Shown here one piece after another: positions 56,976 to 64,000 of a stretch of DNA of 64,000 nucleotides. A program made the translations under genes and the position numbers. The first letter of the stretch is position 1. Each line of letters begins with the position of its first letter. The DNA is from Sipunculus nudus (taxonomy: Eukaryota; Annelida; Sipuncula; Golfingiida; Sipunculidae): assembly GCA_026874595.1 (NCBI GenBank), contig JAPPUL010000075.1, positions 33,517 to 97,516 on the forward strand, given 5' to 3'. A model generated the notes under the pieces. That model was not told the DNA's origin and did not search any database. It worked only from the letters and a program-made list of their open reading frames with translations.

Positions 56976-59717
56976 TCATTTCTTCTTGAATAAGGTAGCC
57001 CCAGCCTGCACTACCCTCCCTAGTATACTATTTTGTTTCTTTTTTATCGACGCTTGGGCCGCGGCAAGACGCGCTATCGGTACTCGATACGGTGAGCAAC
57101 TTACATAATCCATCCCTATCTCATTACAAAACTCTATTGAACTCGGATCACCCCCATGTTCTCCGCATATTCCCACCTTCAAATTACGTTTGACACTTCG
57201 TCCTCCCGCAAGCCCCAGCTTTACAAGCTCTCCTACTCCCTTTCTATCTAACGTCACAAAAGGATTTTCTGGGTATATATCATTCTCTAAATAATACGGC
57301 AAGAACTTTCCACTGTCATCTCGGCTTAAACCATAAGTCGTCTGTGTCAAATCATTTGTCCCAAATGAAAAGAAATCTGCATCCTGGGCTATCTCATCCG
57401 CCGTCATACACGCCCTGGGTAGCTCTATCATTGTCCCAACGCTATATTCTATCTTAAAACCATAACGCCCCTGTACTTCTTTACATACCCTATCCACTAT
57501 CTCTCTTTGCAACCTAAGCTCCTTTACCGTACCCACAAGCGGCACCATTATCTCAGGATATACCTTTGTCCCTTCTTTCTTAAGTTCACACGCTGCCTCC
57601 ATTATCGCCTCTGCCTGCATCGCCGTTATCTCAGGATATACCACCCCCAATCGACAACCCCTATGTCCTAACATCGGATTAAACTCGTGTAAGTCATCTT
57701 TTGCTTCCTTTAGCTTACTCTTACTTATTCCCGTCTTCTCCGATAATGTGCTTATCTCCTTATCCGTATGCGGCAAAAACTCGTGTAACGGCGGATCTAA
57801 TAACCTTATCGTACAGGGATGCCCTGCCATTATATTAAATATCTCTTTGAAATCTCCCTTCTGTATAGGCAACAACTTCCCAAGCGCCTTCTTTCTACCA
57901 TCCTCGTCCTTTGACAATATCATCTCTCGTACCACATCTATTCTCCCTTCGTCAAAAAACATATGCTCTGTCCTACAAAGCCCTATCCCCTCCGCCCCAA
58001 ATGCCATCGCTATCTCACATTGATCACCTTGATCCGCATTCGTTCGTATCTTTAACTTTCGTGTATCGTCTGCCCAGCTCATCAGTTTTACATATCTATC
58101 GTATATCTGTGAACTCGATAAGGTCTTATATATCAAAACTTGCAATATCTCTGAGGGTATTGTATTAACTTCCCCTTCTATCACCTCCCCTGTTGTCCCG
58201 TCTATCGATATATTATCTCCCTCTTTTAATGTCTTCCCTTTTACCTTCATAAGCTTTTTACTATAATCTATTACAAGCTCCCCACACCCCGCAACGCATA
58301 CCTTCCCCATCTGACGCGCTACTAACGCTGCGTGCGACGTCATCCCCCCTCGCTCCGTTAAGATGCCCTCTGAAGCATCCATACCCCCTATGTCCTCAGG
58401 CGATGTCTCAACCCGAACTAGGATAACCTTTTTGCCTGCCTTTTGTCTTTTTATCGCCTCTTGTGCACTAAACACTATCTCCCCTGCCGCCGCACCAGGA
58501 CCTGCATTTAACCCCTTTGCCAAAAACCTCCCCTCCTTAAGAGCCTTTTCTTTACTCGCTTTTTCAAATATCGGCCGCAACAGCTGATCCAATTGTTCAG
58601 GAGCTACTCGTTGTAGTGCCTCCTCTTTGCTTATTAAACCTTCTACTACCATATCTATTGCTATCCTAAATGCTGCAAAACCCGTCCGTTTGCCATTACG
58701 ACATTGCAACATCCACAACCGCCCCTCTTCTATCGTGAACTCTATGTCTTGCATGTCTTTATAATGACTTTCTAGCTTCTTATATATTTCTGCAAGCTGT
58801 TTATAACAATCTGGAAACTCAGTCTCAAGCTCACTTATTTGCTTCGGAGTCCGTATCCCAGCTACCACATCCTCTCCTTGCGCGTTCTTTAGAAATTCTC
58901 CGTAAAATACTTTCTCCCCTGTTGACGGATCTCGCGTGAACGCTACTCCTGTCCCGCTCGTCTTTCCCATATTCCCAAATACCATTGCCATCAGATTTAC
59001 TGCTGTTCCCCATTTATCCGATATCTTATTCAGCTTCCTATATATTATTGCCCGCTCCACGTTCCAAGAATCAAATACTGCGTCTATTCCGCCCCACATC
59101 TGTTCCCTTGGGTCTTCCGGAAACTCTTTGCCCGTTATCTCTTTTACTTTTGCCTTGTATACTCCAATTAACCCTTCAAAATCCTCCGCTTCTAAGTCTG
59201 TATCTTCTTTTACTCCCTTATCCTTTTTCAGCTCCTCTAATATCCCTTCAAGATGATGCCCTTCCATCCCCATTACCACATTAGAATACATCTGGATAAA
59301 CCGCCTGTAACTATCATACCCAAATCGCTTGTTTGACGTCTTCTTTATTAGCCCCAATACCGTCTGGTCGTTTAAGCCTAAATTAAGTACTGTATCCATC
59401 ATCCCAGGCATTGATACTCGCGCACCTGAGCGTACCGATAATAATAACGGATCCTCACTATCCCCAAACTTCTTGCCCATTATCGCCTCTATCCGCTCAA
59501 GACCTGATATTACCTCCTCTTTAAAGCCTTTTGGATAGCTTTTATCATGTGCATAATAATAACTACATACCTCTGTTGTTATCGTTAGCCCCGGAGGAAC
59601 CGGCATCCCTAAATTTGTCATCTCTGCTAGATTTGCTCCCTTGCCACCCAATAAGTTCCTCATGTCTGCTTTCCCTTCTGCTTTTCCGTCTCCAAAAAAA
59701 TACACGTTCTTTGCCAT
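56976..59717 (-). CDS. ppdK: Pyruvate, phosphate dikinase
   Basis: A 913-residue enzyme interconverting PEP, AMP and PPi with pyruvate, ATP and Pi. The N-terminal ATP-grasp domain begins [19 protein letters not shown] with [11 protein letters not shown]. The phospho-histidine (about residue 462) is in [16 protein letters not shown]. The PEP/pyruvate barrel has [19 protein letters not shown] and the acid/base Cys in [10 protein letters not shown]. Length is slightly above the usual ~880. With the glycolysis genes at 14-20 kb it suggests PPi-linked pyruvate/PEP cycling. It is the first gene of the operon. Confidence 0.96.
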   Translation of the reverse strand: MAKNVYFFGDGKAEGKADMRNLLGGKGANLAEMTNLGMPVPPGLTITTEVCSYYYAHDKSYPKGFKEEVISGLERIEAIMGKKFGDSEDPLLLSVRSGARVSMPGMMDTVLNLGLNDQTVLGLIKKTSNKRFGYDSYRRFIQMYSNVVMGMEGHHLEGILEELKKDKGVKEDTDLEAEDFEGLIGVYKAKVKEITGKEFPEDPREQMWGGIDAVFDSWNVERAIIYRKLNKISDKWGTAVNLMAMVFGNMGKTSGTGVAFTRDPSTGEKVFYGEFLKNAQGEDVVAGIRTPKQISELETEFPDCYKQLAEIYKKLESHYKDMQDIEFTIEEGRLWMLQCRNGKRTGFAAFRIAIDMVVEGLISKEEALQRVAPEQLDQLLRPIFEKASKEKALKEGRFLAKGLNAGPGAAAGEIVFSAQEAIKRQKAGKKVILVRVETSPEDIGGMDASEGILTERGGMTSHAALVARQMGKVCVAGCGELVIDYSKKLMKVKGKTLKEGDNISIDGTTGEVIEGEVNTIPSEILQVLIYKTLSSSQIYDRYVKLMSWADDTRKLKIRTNADQGDQCEIAMAFGAEGIGLCRTEHMFFDEGRIDVVREMILSKDEDGRKKALGKLLPIQKGDFKEIFNIMAGHPCTIRLLDPPLHEFLPHTDKEISTLSEKTGISKSKLKEAKDDLHEFNPMLGHRGCRLGVVYPEITAMQAEAIMEAACELKKEGTKVYPEIMVPLVGTVKELRLQREIVDRVCKEVQGRYGFKIEYSVGTMIELPRACMTADEIAQDADFFSFGTNDLTQTTYGLSRDDSGKFLPYYLENDIYPENPFVTLDRKGVGELVKLGLAGGRSVKRNLKVGICGEHGGDPSSIEFCNEIGMDYVSCSPYRVPIARLAAAQASIKKKQNSILGRVVQAGATLFKKK

Positions 59718-59980
59718 TGCTACTCTCCTTATCCTCTTCTCTTATTCTATTTTTTCTATACCTTCCAAAAATATCTAAAACCAAAAATAACTAAAACTCT
59801 ATCTCTTCCCCTTAAAATCCCCTTACAACTGCTTATCTTATTTATATAATCTATATACATTTACTCTATTTTAATCTATTTTTGGTCTACTAAAGATAAC
59901 AAATTGATTGTCTTCTTATTATACTTTATATTCTTTTTTCTATGCTTTATAATTACTATGCCCTATAGGACACTCGTTTT

Positions 59981-61330
59981 ATGTACTCTGGTATCTGTTT
60001 TGCCTCAATTGCTTCTGGCTCTGGGAAGACTCTTATCACTTTAAGCGTTTTACGATACTTGGCAAAGCAACATATCAAGCCTAGACCCTTCAAAATCGGG
60101 CCCGACTACATTGACCCTTTGTTTCATAAAGCTGCCGCTTTTATAAACTCCATAAACCTAGACCTCTTTATGATGTCTAAAAAACAGCTTCTAAACACTT
60201 ACTTGCATTACTCATATAACCACATCCCCGTAATAGAAGGCGTTATGGGTTTTTATGACGGCTTTGAAGACGAATTCTCTACTTATGACGTTGCTTCCCT
60301 TCTAAACACAAATACTATATTAATTATATCTGCTAAGGGGCTTTATTCAACCGTCGCTCCCCTAATCCATGGCATGACCACTTTTAAACAAAATAATACC
60401 ATAGCCGCTGTAATTATTAATAACGTCTCCTCGCAAAACCATTTTAATCGTATCAAACAAATTATTACAAAATACTATCCAGGCCTGAATGTACTTGGGT
60501 TTGTCTTACAAGATAATAACCTTCTCACCAAAGAACGGCATCTTGGACTTGATATAAACGACATTTATAATAAAGACTTTAACACCATCTCTAAAACCGT
60601 TTGCAAGAATATCGATATGCAGGCTCTTATTAAACTTGCATTAAGCAGCAAGCAAGCAAAAAAAGATACCGCAAAACCATGCCTAACATCCTCATTAGAT
60701 GAAAAGACCTTAAAAACCATCTCTACTAAAACTATAGCCATTATAAACGACAATAACGCTTTTTCTTTCTTATATCATGATAATGTAATGTTCCTTAAAT
60801 CCATTTGTAAACAAGTTCATATCATTAACCCATTAGAAGATATGCCCATACCTCCTGATACCGATGTTGTTTATATACCAGGTGGTTATGTAGAGACTAA
60901 AGACATAAGCTCTAAACTAAATAATGCGTGCAAGTTCAAAAATAGTCTAATTGCTCATGTTAATAACAATAAACGTGTATTTGCTGAGTGTGCAGGGCTT
61001 ATTTATCTTGGAGAGTCTGTAACCGACGTCGATGGCAACGTGCTCCCTATGTCCGGCATCATGCCTCTTTCATTCCAGATGTGCACAAGAAGGCAGCGGC
61101 TTGGTTATTACATCGCAAAAGACAAATTAAATACCTCGTACAAAGGGCACGCCTTCCATTACAGCAAAGTCAAAAACCCAACAAGTACTAAAAGCTTTAT
61201 GCATATATTAAAATACAATAACCCTGAAGATAAAACCCTTGCCGGCTGGCAGTTCAAAAACGTCTTTGCCACATACCTACATTCCATGTTTCGTTCAAAC
61301 CCATATATAATCAAAAACTATTTCATCTAA
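59981..61330 (+). CDS. cbiA: Cobyrinate a,c-diamide synthase
   Basis: Amidates the a and c side chains of cobyrinate using ATP and glutamine. The N-terminal dethiobiotin-synthetase-like ATPase has ASGSGKTLITL, RPFKIGPDYIDP and EGVMGFYDG. The C-terminal amidotransferase domain carries the Cys in FAECAGLIYLG and ends with ATYLHSMFRSN. Length (449) fits. The start has no Shine-Dalgarno; a TATAAT at 59948 would leave a leader of only ~20 nt. It heads the cobalamin cluster. Confidence 0.92.
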   Translation: MYSGICFASIASGSGKTLITLSVLRYLAKQHIKPRPFKIGPDYIDPLFHKAAAFINSINLDLFMMSKKQLLNTYLHYSYNHIPVIEGVMGFYDGFEDEFSTYDVASLLNTNTILIISAKGLYSTVAPLIHGMTTFKQNNTIAAVIINNVSSQNHFNRIKQIITKYYPGLNVLGFVLQDNNLLTKERHLGLDINDIYNKDFNTISKTVCKNIDMQALIKLALSSKQAKKDTAKPCLTSSLDEKTLKTISTKTIAIINDNNAFSFLYHDNVMFLKSICKQVHIINPLEDMPIPPDTDVVYIPGGYVETKDISSKLNNACKFKNSLIAHVNNNKRVFAECAGLIYLGESVTDVDGNVLPMSGIMPLSFQMCTRRQRLGYYIAKDKLNTSYKGHAFHYSKVKNPTSTKSFMHILKYNNPEDKTLAGWQFKNVFATYLHSMFRSNPYIIKNYFI

Positions 61331-61388
61331 ATATATTAGATTGTTGACTTGTAGGTCTTTCATTATTTAATTATACTCTATCTTTAAT

Positions 61389-61410
61389 ATGGCAACAATA
61401 TGGCAACTTT
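61389..61410 (+). repeat. 11-nt duplication of the cbiC start region
   Basis: ATGGCAACAAT is followed directly by ATGGCAACTTT, so two ATG codons lie 11 bp apart in different frames. Only the second (61400) opens cbiC. The first opens a ~20-codon frame that overlaps the beginning of cbiC. Confidence 0.85.
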
Positions 61411-62080
61411 TAAAATACAAAAAATACAATCTTTTAAAAAGCCCACTGAAATAGAAAAACGTTCACTTGAGATTATAGAAGCTGAGTGTGCCTCCTATGA
61501 GCTTAGCAAGTTCAGCTTTGAGGAGAAGGAGGTAATAAAAAGGCTTATTCATGCAACTACTTGTTTTGAGCAGGTTATAAATAACATATTCTTCAGCAAA
61601 GACGTTATAGCTAAGACTATTGCTTTACTAAAGGCGGGTGCTTTTATTATTACGGATACTAATATGATAAGGTCTGGGCTTTCGGACGTATATACAAACA
61701 AATATAAAAATGAGTCTATATGTTATGTTAATGATGCTGATATAAAAGAGGAGTCGCTAAAGCTTGGAATTACAAGGAGTTATGTCGCAGTTAGGAAGGC
61801 GATTATAGAGAATAAGGCAAAACCCATGATACTTGCATGCGGCAATGCGCCTACTTTTCTTTATTCAGCCATAGAAACTATTATAAATGAAAATATAAAC
61901 CCTTCTAAAATCGTATTTATAGCCTTTCCGGTTGGCTTTGTTAACGTGGTGGACAGTAAAGAATATACAAAAGAGTTTATAGAACATTGTGATGGTGCTG
62001 GTATTATAATGCGAGGGCGTTTTGGTTCCTCGCCTATGGTTGTAAGCTGTTTGCATGCAATATATAAATTAATAAAATAA
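61400..62080 (+). CDS. cbiC: Precorrin-8X methylmutase
   Basis: Moves the C-11 methyl group to C-12 to give (cobalt-)cobyrinate. The 226-residue protein shows EKRSLEIIEAE, the catalytic His in RLIHATTCFEQ, IITDTNMIRSGL, LACGNAPTFLYS and GRFGSSPMVVSCLHAI, which all match CbiC/CobH. It lies between cbiA and the ferredoxin gene on the same strand. Confidence 0.92.
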   Translation: MATFKIQKIQSFKKPTEIEKRSLEIIEAECASYELSKFSFEEKEVIKRLIHATTCFEQVINNIFFSKDVIAKTIALLKAGAFIITDTNMIRSGLSDVYTNKYKNESICYVNDADIKEESLKLGITRSYVAVRKAIIENKAKPMILACGNAPTFLYSAIETIINENINPSKIVFIAFPVGFVNVVDSKEYTKEFIEHCDGAGIIMRGRFGSSPMVVSCLHAIYKLIK

Positions 62081-62097
62081 AGGAAGTTTGAATATAG

Positions 62098-62691
62098 ATG
62101 GAACAAAGAAAGGAAGGGAGGATAGAAGAGAGATTAGAAGAGAGAATAGAAAACAGGAAAATAGATAAAGAAGCCTCTTGCGGCTGTACAATTAGTAGGG
62201 TGTCAGAAGAGGATATAGAGATAAAGGGGAAAGATGCTCATAATGGGGTTCGTCGAAACAATATGGGAGGAGAGGTAAAGGAGGGTTTTAAGTGTAAACC
62301 GGTGATACGGGATTCACAAAAGCCGATAATGCATTACAAGACGCATATAATGGTATGTACCGGCGGGCGATGTGGAGAAACTCATGCTTATGGTGATATT
62401 GCAGAAGAGCTTCGAATGCTGACAAAAGAGCTTGGTTTAAACCGCGGTGAAAACAGGATAAAGGTAACGAAGTCAGATTGTTTTGGAGCGTGCAGATTTA
62501 AAGCGGTTGCAGTTATCTATAAAAACACGGAAGGAGAAGACGGAAGTATAGTTAATTCATGTTTGTGGCTTAGGCGGACTCAAAAGTACGATAAGAGCTA
62601 CTGGAGAAGCTTATTTGAGAGTCTACGTGATGATATAAATCTACGAGAGCTGCTTGACGAAAGTAGTTTTATTCCGATGCAGGTATACTAA
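62098..62691 (+). CDS. Thioredoxin-like [2Fe-2S] ferredoxin of the cobalamin cluster
   Basis: A 197-residue protein. The C-terminal ~110 residues form a thioredoxin-fold ferredoxin with cluster ligands in MVCTGGRCGETH and SDCFGACRFKAV. Proteins of this type occur inside cobalamin operons of spirochaetes and others and may deliver electrons during corrin or cobalt reduction; that role is inference. The first ~80 residues are a charged extension rich in Glu and Arg (RIEERLEERIE), with two extra Cys (CGC). GGAAG precedes the ATG. Confidence 0.82.
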   Translation: MEQRKEGRIEERLEERIENRKIDKEASCGCTISRVSEEDIEIKGKDAHNGVRRNNMGGEVKEGFKCKPVIRDSQKPIMHYKTHIMVCTGGRCGETHAYGDIAEELRMLTKELGLNRGENRIKVTKSDCFGACRFKAVAVIYKNTEGEDGSIVNSCLWLRRTQKYDKSYWRSLFESLRDDINLRELLDESSFIPMQVY

Positions 62692-62694
62692 AAT

Positions 62695-63900
62695 GTGAGT
62701 ATGGAAGGCAATACTTTAGAACAAAAGGAAAAGAAGGGTTGGGGCTATACAACGGGGACACATACGAGTGCAATATTCAAATCAGCTTTAAGCATACTCC
62801 TAAATACTTCTAAAGAACAAGTTCCAAAAGCCAAAGGGAAATATGGTATTAAAGTACCGCTGCCAACAGGCGACGAGGCAATTATTGAGGTTACGGAGGA
62901 GCTTAAAGGTGCTTTAGTTTCAGTAAGCACAAAAAAGACAGATAATGACGATATAGACGTTACAAAAGGAATGACAATAATCTGTCACCTAAGCCAAAGC
63001 CTAAACGCACTAAAAAAGAAGATATCGAAACAAGAACATAACCCTCATGAAATAGAGCTAGAAGGGTGTAAGATATTAGTGTACGCAGGTGTTGGACTTG
63101 GGATAGTGCATAGGGACGGGCTTAAGGTACGGCCTAGTTATCCGGCAATAAACCCTATCCCTATGAAGATGTTGAATGTAATAGCAAAAGAGCTAGTAGA
63201 AAGTAAAAAGAAAAAGCCAGATAAAATATATACAGCAATAGAGATGGTGGATGGAGAATCGCTTGCAAAGAGCACAGCAAACGGCAAAGTAGGGATAAAA
63301 GGAGGACTTAGCATACTAGGAACAAAAGGGAGGGTAAAGCCGATATCAAACGAAGCGTATATAGACACAATAGCGACCTATATATCAGTAGGCGAGGCCT
63401 CAAAGTGCAATACGCTAATATATACAGTTGGCAACACAGCCGAAGGCTATGCAAATAAACATTTTGACAAGGAAGAGTGTATGATAGTGGAGATAGGGAA
63501 CTTTGTGTTTGATGCGCTAAAGCTGCTAAATGGGAAGAGGTTTTTGGAATTGTATGTAATATTAAGTATAGGTAAGCTAACGAAGCTGGCACAAGGGAAT
63601 AAGAATACGCACATGCACTATAGCCAGCTTAATATGGAGTTAATAAAGGAGATTATATTAAAACGAGATGGCAGTTTAGAGTCGGAACTTAAGGAAAAGA
63701 GTTTTAATACAATGCGGGGGGTACTAGAATATCTTAATGGAATAGATAAAGTGTTGGGAGGGCTATTTTGCGAGGATATAACAGACAAGGCACTTGAAGT
63801 AGTATTAAAGTGGCTAAGCGGCATAGATAGTAAGCTACGGAGTGTACATGTAATGCTTTTAGACGGCGGGCAAAACATTCTAAAGACAAGGATATTATAA
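62695..63900 (+). CDS. cbiD: Cobalt-precorrin-5B C1-methyltransferase
   Basis: The anaerobic-pathway C-1 methyltransferase (401 residues). The N-terminal KGWGYTTGTHTSA corresponds to the family's GYTTGTCAAAA segment, with His where Cys is common. IVHRDGLKVRPSYPAINPIP, GLSILGTKGRVKP and the EIGNFVFDAL region are typical. The start is GTG 62695; ATG 62701 is an alternative two codons downstream. CbiD implies the early-cobalt (anaerobic) route. Confidence 0.92.
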   Translation: MSMEGNTLEQKEKKGWGYTTGTHTSAIFKSALSILLNTSKEQVPKAKGKYGIKVPLPTGDEAIIEVTEELKGALVSVSTKKTDNDDIDVTKGMTIICHLSQSLNALKKKISKQEHNPHEIELEGCKILVYAGVGLGIVHRDGLKVRPSYPAINPIPMKMLNVIAKELVESKKKKPDKIYTAIEMVDGESLAKSTANGKVGIKGGLSILGTKGRVKPISNEAYIDTIATYISVGEASKCNTLIYTVGNTAEGYANKHFDKEECMIVEIGNFVFDALKLLNGKRFLELYVILSIGKLTKLAQGNKNTHMHYSQLNMELIKEIILKRDGSLESELKEKSFNTMRGVLEYLNGIDKVLGGLFCEDITDKALEVVLKWLSGIDSKLRSVHVMLLDGGQNILKTRIL

Positions 63901-63921
63901 TGGAAATGCATATTGATTTTG

Positions 63922-64000
63922 GTGAGGGTGGATAAAAGATTGTTTACGGTAGTTGGGACAGGGATGTCAGAATACAAGCTTAGCGGTTTTGAAGACTATA
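63922..64000 (+). CDS. cbiE: Start of a tetrapyrrole methylase, probably precorrin-6Y methyltransferase (truncated by window end)
   Basis: A frame from GTG 63922 (or GTG 63928) reads KRLFTVVGTGMSEYKL and runs off the window. The VVGTG motif close to the N-terminus is the SAM-binding loop of CbiE/CobL-type methylases. Its position right after cbiD supports CbiE, but CbiF, CbiH or CbiL cannot be excluded from 26 residues. Confidence 0.6.
   Translation, partial: MRVDKRLFTVVGTGMSEYKLSGFEDY

Noticed and set aside
59718-59980. Possible cobalamin riboswitch upstream of cbiA
   Set aside because: The region is pyrimidine-rich and shows no B12-box-like core or plausible multi-stem fold by eye.
1-64000. 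tRNA, rRNA, CRISPR, insertion sequences, prophage
   Set aside because: No cloverleaf-like T-loop sequences, no regularly spaced repeats with unique spacers, and no transposase, integrase or phage structural genes were seen.

Overview
The window is a 64 kb, AT-rich, gene-dense piece of the chromosome of a didermic, flagellated bacterium. A lipid A and outer-membrane assembly set (bamA, tamB, fabZ, lpxB), two FliL-type proteins, lipoproteins with relaxed lipoboxes and an anaerobic-type cobalamin cluster containing a [2Fe-2S] ferredoxin gene are compatible with a spirochaete-like organism. No rRNA or other decisive marker is present, so the phylum is inference. I found no tRNA, rRNA, CRISPR array, insertion sequence or prophage.

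Layout. 1-2362 carries two tandem GLUG-repeat surface proteins. 2363-2957 is a decayed interval with a fragment of an aldehyde dehydrogenase. 2958-6063 (minus) is an arsenite oxidase operon, aioB-aioA, with a clear sigma70-type promoter. 6376-11824 carries hisS, thiD, gyrA and a gamma-carbonic anhydrase. 11860-13907 carries a transglutaminase-fold protein and a convergent cutA. 14215-20504 is a glycolytic block (gap, pgk, tpiA, secG, a BioC-like methyltransferase, pgi). 20671-26198 carries an HpcH/HpaI-type protein, a TolC-like protein, a TPR protein and mltG. 26231-29767 (minus) carries pssA and a ZnuABC zinc importer. 29889-44049 carries ligA, exbD, a giant tamB, bamA, fabZ, lpxB and ribD. 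44149-47701 (minus) carries a Rieske/cytochrome b pair and two FliL-like genes. 47896-55475 carries a Fur-family regulator, a NUDIX hydrolase, an SDR, a diguanylate cyclase, a DUF6687-like protein and a six-PAS protein. 55503-59717 (minus) is ppdK-trpG-parvulin. 59981-64000 is a cobalamin cluster (cbiA, cbiC, ferredoxin, cbiD, start of cbiE).

How the parts fit together. AioAB would oxidise arsenite in the periplasm and feed a respiratory chain that includes the Rieske/cytochrome b complex. Glycolysis is represented by pgi, gap, pgk and tpiA, with ppdK linking pyruvate and PEP. The 29.9-42.8 kb block serves envelope biogenesis.

Two patterns cut across the window. (1) Many genes have short exact tandem duplications (11-31 nt) placed on or just before the start codon, some of which create tiny upstream reading frames. 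(2) Four otherwise complete genes (pgk, cutA, tamB and a GGDEF gene) are broken by six single-base shifts. All six are of the +1 (insertion) kind, and where they can be located they sit in mononucleotide runs. Removing them gives normal family lengths, so they are either assembly errors or natural slippage sites.
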